64,000 nucleotides of DNA, taken from NCBI GenBank assembly GCA_002104945.1, contig MCFH01000004.1, forward strand, positions 248,001 through 312,000. The letters are read 5' to 3'. Made by a program: the position numbers and the translations under genes. Origin of the DNA: Piromyces finnis. Its lineage: Eukaryota; Neocallimastigomycota; Neocallimastigomycetes; Neocallimastigales; Neocallimastigaceae. Below, piece after piece: positions 22,967 through 34,393 of this stretch. Below the pieces are notes generated by a model, which was given only the letters and a program-made list of their open reading frames with translations, was not told the DNA's origin and ran no database searches. Positions within the stretch are counted from its first letter, which is position 1. The number at the start of each line of letters is the position of its first letter.

Positions 22967-25900
22967 CAATCAGTTCAACAATCTCATCAACAATCCGATC
23001 TTCAACAAGATCTTCAACAAGATCTTCAACAAGTTTCCCATCATGAAAATATTCCAGATCTACAGCAAACACAATTTCAATCTCAACATTCAACAATTAA
23101 TTCTAATAGTTCTATCAACTCTGATAACAGTTCAATAGTTGATAGTTCTTCAGTTTCACAGCCATCTAGTAATAGTTCTACTTATTCCTCTGATGCATCA
23201 TCCATTAATAACGATGACTTTAATAATAATAATAATAGCAACGATTCTTCCTCATTCAACAAGCCTGATAACTTTTCTTTTTGTCTTAGTTGGAACACCA
23301 ATGGGTGGAATCACGAAAAGAGAGATAGTATTAGCTATTTCACAGCTATTTTCAAACCATTATTTTTATGTTTCCAAGAAACTGGTAATGGTTCTGGATC
23401 GAATACAGATTATCCTTGTCGTGTTACTTTGCGGAACTATAGACACTTTTTCAAGAAAGCTGACGAATCAGTTCCGGGAATGAGAGGTTTATATTTAGGT
23501 TTTCACAATTCGTGTCAAGCCTCACTCGAAAACTTCTCTGGAAAGTATATTATTTCTATTTATACTTTTAGTCTCTGGAATAGATTCAAATGCTCGATTG
23601 GAAATGTTTATATGCCTCATAGTCATCACAACATCTATGTTGATCATGCAAAGTTAGAAGTTCGCTTGTGGTTACAAACTCATTCATCCCATCCATCGAT
23701 TCTTGTTGGTGATTTTAATATGTCTAAAGTAAAATTATCCAACTGGTTATCAACTAATGGATTAGGAGATTGGGAAATTCTTCCGCTTAGAGGGTCTACT
23801 ATCTCTTGGACTCGAGGTGATCAATCTTCCGACATTGACCATGCTCTTATCAATTCGAAGATGAAAGATCTTATTCACTCAGGATCATTTATAAATAATT
23901 TTTATCCTGTATCAGACCATAAGCCACTTCTTATTAATGGTAAAATTATTCCTATGGATGATTTTTCTAATGACTTTAATGTTCCTAAGAAAATTCTGAA
24001 ATGGAATAGATTAAAATGTATTGAGGAAAAGGAATCTATTCTCAGTCATAATAAATTCCAAATTCTTTCAGCAAAATTCAACGATCCTAATGTTTCTACA
24101 GATGAACTTTCCAAAGAGTTTACTTCAACTGCTTTTTCAATTGCAGACGAGCTCAGTATTACCTCAGCTAATAATGTTATAAAGTCTTCATTTCATATTT
24201 CACAACAAATTTTTAATCTTCAAAAAATCAAAATGAAGTTGTATAAGAGATTTAAAAAAGAAAGAATTTATGATATAGATGAATTTATTAAAAGAATTAA
24301 AATCTACCGTAAGCTCATTGATTACATCCACAAAAGATGTAATGAATTTAGGAAACAAGAATATCTTCATTGGATTAAAACAGGATGTGAGTATATGAAG
24401 AGTCATAATCCTAAGAAGGCCTGGAAATGGATCAAGAAAACTGCAAAAATTGGAAAAGATTCTTTCTTTATTGCTCAACCAATTAAAAATAAAAATGGAG
24501 AATTAGTTGTTGCTACAGAAGAACAACTTGAAGTGTGGCATGATCATTTCGAAAACCTTGCATCAGATCCAAGTGGTGTAAGTCTTGATTTGGAGCATTG
24601 GTATGAAGAACCAACGAATAAACGTTTTTCACTTCCTATGCTTGATGAGTGGGATATCAACCAAGATATTAGTATTGATGAAGTCAAGTCAGCTATCCTC
24701 TCTACTCCAAATTATAAAGCATCAGGTCCGGATGGTATTCCAATTGAATTTTACAAAGCATTAATTCCATCAAGTAATGATTCTAATAATGCTACAGATA
24801 ATAATTCTTCCGGTAATACCACTTCAGATAATGATGCTCATGGGTTAAATTTTATTCTTAAATTATTCAACCGTATTTGGGATGGAGACTTCCCCAACTC
24901 ATGGAATGAATCCAGTATTGTTTCTATTCCTAAGAAGGGAGATTTGACAGATTGTTATAACTATCGAGGTATATCACTTATCAATAATGGCATTAAGTTG
25001 ATTTCCAAAATTATCACCACTAGAATCTCAGAATATGGTCTAAAGAATAATTTCATTAGACCTGAACAATTTGGTTTTCGAAAAAAGGAAGAAAGTATTA
25101 GTCTTTTCATTTCAATCCAAGAAATATGCCGTAGACGTCAATTAGATAATAAAGAGACATATTTGGCCTTTTTAGATCTCAGGAAAGCATACGATTCAGT
25201 CCCAATCGGTAATATTCTCCATAAATTAGATTGTTTAGGAATCCGAGGTAAGAGTTTACAATTCATCAAAAATTTATATTTAACATCTAAGGCTAATGTC
25301 AAATTAGATGGACAATTCTCGAAATCTTTTGATGTGAAGAAAGGAGTCCGTCAAGGATGCCCTCTTTCTCCTATTCTCTTTAATCTCTTTATTAATGATA
25401 TTTTTAAAGAGTGCGAATATCTCGAAGTCAGTTTAGGTGACACTCGATGCTGTGGTGGACTTTTTGCAGATGATATAGTTATTTGTGCTCCAACAAGAGG
25501 ATGCTTAAAAAAGATGCTAAGAAGAGTTAATGAATGGGCCTTGTATAATGAAATGGAATTTGGTATCCAGAAATGTTCAACGATGGTGATTCGTCCTGAA
25601 TCAATAGAAAATCAGAACAAGAGAGATCCAACATTTTACTTAGCAGGACAACCCATTCCAACTACTGATTGTTATACTTATCTTGGTGTTCCATTTGATA
25701 AGAATCTGTCCCTTAAACCAGTAATTAAAGCTCTTAATAACAAGGTTTTGAAAGGACTTTTCTCAGTCAGTAAATTCTTAAGAAATCCTAATATTCCTAT
25801 TCCCTTCAAAAAACTAGTACTTAACTCACAAGTGATTAGCAGAGTTTCATACTTTGCACCATTACTTGGATCCAACAAAGCTAGGTCTAGAATTGCTCAG

Positions 25901-27064
25901 AAGCATGTTAACAAAGGAATACGATGGGTTGCCGGAGTTCATAAAGCTGTATCATTTATATCTCTATACTCTATTTCAAAAGATTTGAACATTCCTCCAT
26001 TGTCAGCCAAATGCGCATTATCTCAGGTTAGATGTTTTAACAAATGGAAAAACTCAAATTGTATTATCTCACACCTTGTCAATTACATTCCTAAATTTAG
26101 AAAATACACGTGGTGCAAATCAAGTAGGACACTTGATAAAAAACTAAAGAAACATGGAGATGTTAAAGCAGTTAAAAACTTTTATTGGAAAGATCTCAAA
26201 GGAAATTCAATCAAAGCGCAATATTATGATGATAATAAATTTATTGAAACTAAAGATTTTATTAAATTATGTTATGAGTACCCAGAGTTTGCCTATGGCT
26301 TCTACTGGCTATTGAAAGCAAGAAGCGGATACAAGTTGGATGCTAGAGTTGCCAAAGCTGCTAAATTTGTTGATCCAGTTTGTCCTAACTACTGTCCATG
26401 TTGCAAGTGTGGAGATCAAAGTATTAAACATTGGTTATTAGATTGTCCAACATTTAGAGATATCCGTATTAAACATTATGATTCCATAGTCCAGCTACTA
26501 AATTTTTTCAGTCAACGTAATTCCAATAGTCCTATCAATAATAATGAAAATGTTAATATCAGCAGAGATAGCAATAACAGTAATAGTAATAGTAATAATA
26601 TTAATAATAACAATAGTAATAATAACAATAGTAGTAATAGAAATAATAATATTAGTAATGATAGCAATAGTGATGATAATAATTCTAATTTAGATAGTAA
26701 TTTAGTTGATGATAGTAATAGTTCTAATAATCCGGTGAATATTAATGTGTATGATTATTCTAGTGTGTGCAGTAAAATATTTAAATTCCTTCTTGGGGGA
26801 AGAAGTTTTAACAATATTAATTACAATTCAAGGGAATGGAAAGAACTTTGTAAGCGTCAGATTCAATCTGGTACTAATGAAGGAACACCATTCTTGACGG
26901 TAACCGCGGAACTTCTAACCAAAATCATGCCTTTTGCTATTGGCCAGCAATGGTCAATGTTCAAAAGGTTTGAAGCAACATCCAAGAGCGTCAATGCTGA
27001 AGAAACAGTAAGACAGGCCAGGAGGGCCAGCGCAACCAATGGAGATCATAATTTTGATCCATGA
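22967..27064 (+). CDS. LINE ORF: AP-like endonuclease plus reverse transcriptase
   Basis: An open frame of 1365 codons. A Gln-, Ser- and Asn-rich leader (about 100 residues) precedes an endonuclease/exonuclease/phosphatase domain with LSWNTNGW, CFQETGN, LVGDFNMSK, DIDHALIN and SDHKPLLI. The RT follows, with LDLRKAYDSV, RQGCPLSPILFN and FADD, then a C-terminal Cys/His cluster and an Asn/Ser repeat. No ATG precedes the endonuclease within the element: the first in-element Met lies inside that domain. The frame does continue upstream, through the preceding copy's A tract to ATG CCG TTA at 22889. The ORF is therefore either slightly 5'-truncated or started from borrowed sequence. EN nicks target DNA and RT copies the element RNA onto it. 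Confidence 0.85.
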   Translation, partial: QSVQQSHQQSDLQQDLQQDLQQVSHHENIPDLQQTQFQSQHSTINSNSSINSDNSSIVDSSSVSQPSSNSSTYSSDASSINNDDFNNNNNSNDSSSFNKPDNFSFCLSWNTNGWNHEKRDSISYFTAIFKPLFLCFQETGNGSGSNTDYPCRVTLRNYRHFFKKADESVPGMRGLYLGFHNSCQASLENFSGKYIISIYTFSLWNRFKCSIGNVYMPHSHHNIYVDHAKLEVRLWLQTHSSHPSILVGDFNMSKVKLSNWLSTNGLGDWEILPLRGSTISWTRGDQSSDIDHALINSKMKDLIHSGSFINNFYPVSDHKPLLINGKIIPMDDFSNDFNVPKKILKWNRLKCIEEKESILSHNKFQILSAKFNDPNVSTDELSKEFTSTAFSIADELSITSANNVIKSSFHISQQIFNLQKIKMKLYKRFKKERIYDIDEFIKRIKIYRKLIDYIHKRCNEFRKQEYLHWIKTGCEYMKSHNPKKAWKWIKKTAKIGKDSFFIAQPIKNKNGELVVATEEQLEVWHDHFENLASDPSGVSLDLEHWYEEPTNKRFSLPMLDEWDINQDISIDEVKSAILSTPNYKASGPDGIPIEFYKALIPSSNDSNNATDNNSSGNTTSDNDAHGLNFILKLFNRIWDGDFPNSWNESSIVSIPKKGDLTDCYNYRGISLINNGIKLISKIITTRISEYGLKNNFIRPEQFGFRKKEESISLFISIQEICRRRQLDNKETYLAFLDLRKAYDSVPIGNILHKLDCLGIRGKSLQFIKNLYLTSKANVKLDGQFSKSFDVKKGVRQGCPLSPILFNLFINDIFKECEYLEVSLGDTRCCGGLFADDIVICAPTRGCLKKMLRRVNEWALYNEMEFGIQKCSTMVIRPESIENQNKRDPTFYLAGQPIPTTDCYTYLGVPFDKNLSLKPVIKALNNKVLKGLFSVSKFLRNPNIPIPFKKLVLNSQVISRVSYFAPLLGSNKARSRIAQKHVNKGIRWVAGVHKAVSFISLYSISKDLNIPPLSAKCALSQVRCFNKWKNSNCIISHLVNYIPKFRKYTWCKSSRTLDKKLKKHGDVKAVKNFYWKDLKGNSIKAQYYDDNKFIETKDFIKLCYEYPEFAYGFYWLLKARSGYKLDARVAKAAKFVDPVCPNYCPCCKCGDQSIKHWLLDCPTFRDIRIKHYDSIVQLLNFFSQRNSNSPINNNENVNISRDSNNSNSNSNNINNNNSNNNNSSNRNNNISNDSNSDDNNSNLDSNLVDDSNSSNNPVNINVYDYSSVCSKIFKFLLGGRSFNNINYNSREWKELCKRQIQSGTNEGTPFLTVTAELLTKIMPFAIGQQWSMFKRFEATSKSVNAEETVRQARRASATNGDHNFDP

Positions 27065-27335
27065 CAAAATTTTGATCTTTGGCTCGGTGTTCCACTGAAA
27101 GTCAAATACAATTATTATATTTTAGTATAATAGTGGCTTTCTTACTTTAATTAAAATGACTTGAATACATTATACACAGTTTTTATTCATTTTTATTTAT
27201 TTAAACCTATTTTTTTTATAATTTTTATTTTTTTATTTTTATTTTTAATTTTATTTCTTATAACATGTATTCTTATTTTAATTAAATTAATAATAAGGTT
27301 TAAAAATATTTGATGCCGTTAAAAAAAAAAAAAAA
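22967..27335 (+). mobile_element. LINE copy, nearly complete (EN-RT-zinc knuckle)
   Basis: The largest copy in the nest. It begins directly after the right-hand target duplication of the previous copy, and it ends with a diverged 3' UTR, GATGCCGTT and 15 A (27321-27335). Its 3' UTR differs from the two upstream copies at many positions, and AATAAA has become AATAAG, so it belongs to a separate sublineage. No matching target duplication follows its tail (right flank GATCCATACTATCC), so its insertion event is unresolved. The element family is an APE-type non-LTR retrotransposon; I do not assign a named clade. Confidence 0.88.
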
Positions 27336-27968
27336 GATCCATACTATCCTATCAGATATTATTTTTTTTTATTTTATTTCATTTAGTCATATAGAGATAT
27401 ATCTACACAATTCAATTTTATGAGTTATTTGAACTTGTTTAATTTTAATATATATTTTTCAAAGTATTTTTTTCCATAAAAAAAAAATAACAATATTCAA
27501 TATTAGCAAAATTTCTATGGATGAATAAATGAATGTTATAAATAAAATTCAAAATTTATAAAATTTATGATATTTTATTAAATACATTTACACTTTTTAT
27601 ATATGTTTATATTATTAACAAATCTAAAATAATAAAAGTAATGATATAAAATGTGAAATTTTTTTTTTTTTAATTTTAAAAAAGAAATAATTAAAAATGA
27701 TAATGTATATGCACAAAGATTATTATTAGTTTAACTTTAATGATTAATGAAATAAATGAGTATAAATTTATTATTATATTATATGATACTTATTTTTTCT
27801 ACAAAATATATGTTGGAATATGAAATAATGAATGAGTTGACTTTTTTTTTTTTACTTTTATATTTATTAATAGTATATATATATATTTATTTCATCAAAA
27901 TTTCATGTGTTATAAATATATATATATATATATTTAGATTTTTTTTTTTTTTTTTTTTTTTGAAATAT
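27336..27968. other. Spacer between LINE nest and zinc-finger gene
   Basis: AT-rich sequence between the convergent LINE nest and the C2H2 gene. It should include the 3' UTR of the latter. T18 lies at about 27939-27961. No gene is seen on either strand. Confidence 0.6.
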
Positions 27969-29921
<1,953 letters not shown>

Positions 29922-32079
29922 TATTTAATTATGGACAATTACGGACAATCATTGAATACCTTAACTTTAGTCATTTTTCTTTAAATATCTATTTTCTTTT
30001 TTTTTAATCTTTTTTTTTTTTTTATTATTATCAATGATTTTTCAAAACTTATTCTTTCTCTTTTTACATAAAGATAAAAATACTTGTTTTTTTCTAATGT
30101 TTTTTTTTCTATAATTATTTTATATTTTTAAAAACATAAGATTTTCAAGTGAATTTTAATTTTACAGATAAAACATTTAAAAAAGATATTTGAAGTGAGT
30201 TTATAGTTGGTGGTGGGAGAGGAGCTAATTATAATGTTTTAATTATTTGATTACTTGATTGGCGAATTTAATATAGTAACATCAAATTAATGTTTATCTT
30301 CAACAACCTAATATTTATTATTATTAAAGAAAAAAAGGAATAATTGTTAACTTTTTTTTTTTTTTTTACATTTTTCAATATTTAACTTAAATCATTTTTA
30401 ATTGAAAATAATTTTAATGTTATTAAAAAAAAAAAGTTCATCCATACAAAAATATTATTACAATTAAAAAGATAAACAATTATACAATCATATATATTAT
30501 TAACAATAACAATAAAAAAAAAAGTAATCCTAATGTCTTTATTAAAAGATATTAGTTTTTTTTAACTTTTTCTTATTTATTTATTTTATTATTATTATTA
30601 TTAATATAGTACTATTAAAAATTTAATTTAATAATATTATAAAACAATAACAATATATATATATATATATTCATTTCATTTTTATTTAAGGATAAAAAGT
30701 TATATAAAATAAAATAGTATTGAAAAACTAAAGAAAGTAGGTAATACTTTAAACTACATTTTTTTAATGAATTTTATTGGTTTGTCATTTATAGTATCAT
30801 ATTATAGAATAGAAAATTAAAAAAGTTTAAGGTTATAAAATATCATCTCCCTACTCCACATTTCCCCTCTACATTAAATTTTTAATTTTTAATTTTATTT
30901 TATTATTTTTTTTTTTATTTAATCTTGAACATTTGTTATAATATTCATTTAATAAATTATAAATAGAAAAAAAAAAATAAACTCATTTTTTTAAATTCTA
31001 TATAATTTATAGTAATTTTTGAATTTTTAATAATAAAAATATAAATGTATATTAGAAAATCGTGGGATAAATTCATTGTTTAAATGAATTACGAATAGAG
31101 TGTAAATTATAATGCTATACTATATATTTTAATATAATATTATCTATTATGTATAATATTATAGATTATTTTTTTTCTTTTATATTGAGAATTTTTTTAA
31201 TTCCTATATATATAAATTAAATTGTTATTTTTTTTATCCTTTTATCTTTAAAGTACTATAATGTTACAAAGATAGATCATTGTTAAAAATAGGTATAATG
31301 AAAATGGAGAATTTTTATAGTATGTTATAAAACATAAAAAACATAAAATACTATACTTTATATATATATATGTATATACTATAAATATAAAATTATATTT
31401 CTTTTCTATTTTTCGTGAAAAATTCAAGGTTAATTTTCAATGTTTTGTACATATATATTATATGTAATTTATAAATTTATACATAACTATTTAAAATTTA
31501 TTATTTTTTTGGCATAAAAATGGATGATATAACTATTTTATGGATCATACATTTATATTTTTTTAAATAATTGAAATAAATTAAAAACAAGCTTTTTTAA
31601 AGTTAGAAAAAAAAGTAAAATTTTTTTATATTATATATTATACTAAATAGTAATAATTTATAATAAATACTAATAAATGTTGGGTTTGATAAGGTTTCAT
31701 TATAAAAATATAATATTTATATATGAATTTGCTATAAATATATAAAGTACATCCGTATATATACTTTTTTTTTTTTTTTTATAACTAAAAAGTTTTTTTA
31801 CTATCATCATAATCCATAATTAAAAATAGATAGAAATTTTTTTTTTTTTTATTTTATTAAATTATTGAAATTTTAAAATGAATCATATCATTTTATTTTA
31901 TTATATAAAAACTAATTCAAAAACATAATTGTTATTCTATAAATTTTATTTTTCTGTTTACAATAATTTTAAATCATTAATTTAAAAATGTTATTTAATT
32001 TTAAACAATATTTAAATAACAAAAAAGGGAATTTAAAAGTAAAAAAAAAAAAAGGGATTAAATCTTTTTTTTTTTTAAT
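29922..32079. other. Intergenic region upstream of the zinc-finger gene
   Basis: About 2.2 kb, A+T rich. A G-rich island TTGGTGGTGGGAGAGGAG lies at 30207-30224, about 290 bp upstream of the zinc-finger start, and a C-rich island at 30846-30871. No gene recognised. Confidence 0.55.
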
Positions 32080-32731
32080 TTATTCCTCAGAAGATTGATT
32101 AATCATTAATTCAAAATCATCAAAAGTTTTTTTATTCTTTTGTGCCTTAATAAATTTACCATAAATATTAGTGTAGAGGATATTTAATACTTCATTGTCA
32201 GCTTCATCAAAAATGTTTTTTAATATATATTCTTCATCGCCGTTATTAACTTCATTACTAATTTTTTGATAAATAGAATTAGAAATGTTAATTTCAAAAA
32301 TGGAATCATGAGCAATAAACTTTTTGTATATTTCTTTCACATCTGGGATAAATATTAATGGAATGTAATTACTATTAATATTATTTCTATAGGATTTAAT
32401 TTCATCAATGTCATTAAGATAGTTGTTTTGACTTATTTCGTTAAAATCGTCATTTAAAAATTTATCAGATTTCTTATAGAAATCATTATAATATTCATAA
32501 ATAACTTCTAAGCCACTTTCTTCATGAATACGTGGACTAATATTAACATTTACATCTTTTCCTGATCCTTTTCTAGATAGCGATAATTTTAACTTTTTAA
32601 AATCTTCAATTTCTTTGGTTGATCTTGTTAATTTTAATTGTTCATACTCTTCCATTTCTTTTTTTAATTTAGTGATTTTTTTATGGAAAATCTAATGATA
32701 TTATTTAATAGAAATTCAATAAATAAAATTA

Positions 32732-32772
<41 letters not shown>

Positions 32773-34393
32773 ACTTACTAAATTTTCAATACAAAGTTCA
32801 ACAGTACAATATTTAGAAAATTCACTACATAATTCTGGATTATCCAATACAAACTTTAAACTGTTCATACTCTTATTTAAATTCTCTTGTAAATATACCA
32901 TATTTAACATTCTATAAACCTGAAATATATTTTGTAAATATATAAAAGTTGTACAGTTAATTTTTTTATTATTCGTATATATAGAACATATATACTAAAG
33001 ATTCTATTATCAAAACTTTATTGTACTTACAGGTCCACCGATAAACAAAATATGAACATAGATGACAAATATACTAAAGATTCTATTATTGAGGAAATTA
33101 TTAAAGAAAAATTAAGTCCTTCATTCTATATCTTGTAGTATATATATATATTATTGTATACTTACATTTCTCTAGTGATGAAAAAGAATTTAAAATGAAG
33201 AGTTGGAGAATAAGAGAAACCAAGATAAAGAATGAAAATAAAGAAACCAATTAAAATATAGATGATCATTTTTTTTGAAACCTTAACTTTTCTATTTTTT
33301 AAATAAAGAATTCTAACATAAATAATACTTGAAACGATTGTGGAAACGTAAAAAATAACATAAAGAGGAATAAATTCCCAAGTTCTAATTTTATCATATA
33401 ATATAAAAATAGTGTAATGCAATATATAAGTATATGCCCATTAAATAGATAGTATTAGTAATTTTATTTCTAAAAAAGTGACTTTGTAAAGAATTTTATA
33501 ATTTATACTATTTTTCATTACCCATTATTACAGTAACCATATTCATGATTTATTTTATAAAAATCACTATAATTTTGTGCGATTATGGAATATATAATAC
33601 AAATAGCATCAACAGTATATGTAACGATCAAAATATTTCTAGGAGTGATATATTTCATAAATGAAAAACTTTTTGGAATGGAAGATACACTCATTTTTGT
33701 ACTATTATTGTCTCTTAATGAATCTGAATTAACACGTTCAAGATCACTTTTTAAGAATAATTCATTATACTTGTCCATACCGTTAATTTTTTCCTTTTTA
33801 ATTGTATTTATATATTCAACATTTAAAAGTAAAGCTTTTCCAACCACACCAAGAAAGACAAGTGGTACACCGATACTCATAGTTAAAAATAAAGAATAAC
33901 ATGGAATTTTAGTAATATAAGCCTAAATAAATAAATAAATATATGAATATATAATATATAAATTATACAATGACGTTAATAAACCTAATCGTACATCGAT
34001 ACATCAAAGTATATGATATATAGTAATGTGTAGGTATGTGTAGATGATGAATATAAATTTAATATTTCAAGAGTATTTTAGTATTTTATTATTACTACTT
34101 ACTTGATTTAAACAATTTACAAACACAATAAAAAATTCACCAATAAGAATGGTATAGGCTAAACCTTTTGAGTAAGCCTTTGAACATTGAAATTTTCCGT
34201 GAAGAATTAATGAAAGTGCTAAAAAGAATATTGATAAAAATCCAAAAATCAATAAAAGATAACTTCTTGGTTTGTTAGGTCCATGTTGTTTTAAGAGAGT
34301 TTCTGGATTGACAAAGAAAGGCTTTAATTTTTGATATTGGTATCTTTTATTAAAGCACCATTCCTCGATATTATCTGAATTATTATTACACAT
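32080..34393 (-). CDS. Seven-transmembrane protein with C-terminal RGS domain
   Basis: Predicted membrane receptor or regulator that speeds GTP hydrolysis by a G-alpha subunit. Six exons on the minus strand: 34393-34103, 33922-33522, 33384-33166, 33073-33031, 32919-32779, 32691-32080 (568 aa). All donors are GT (mostly GTAAGT), all acceptors AG, and the phases match. Seven hydrophobic segments are seen: residues about 44-65, 78-97, 104-127, 208-227, 232-258, 275-297 and 303-320. The RGS box starts near 338 (LKFVLDNPELCSEFSKYCTVELCIENL) and resumes near 480 (IYKKFIAHDSIFEINIS, then IFDEADNEVLNILYTNIYGKFI). The two halves are separated by roughly 100 charged residues. The architecture recalls plant AtRGS1 and fungal 7TM-RGS proteins. 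Ligand unknown. The small 43-nt exon encodes most of the seventh helix. Confidence 0.85.

Noticed and set aside
18916-27355. CCTATCAG on both sides of the LINE nest as a possible outer target duplication
   Set aside because: Only 8 bp, 70-odd bp away from the first recognisable LINE base and 12 bp past the last A; too short and misplaced.
33385-33470. Extending the third 7TM-RGS exon upstream to include HYTIFILYDKIR
   Set aside because: No AG acceptor with matching phase exists there and an in-frame stop lies upstream; the acceptor at 33385-33386 restores frame.
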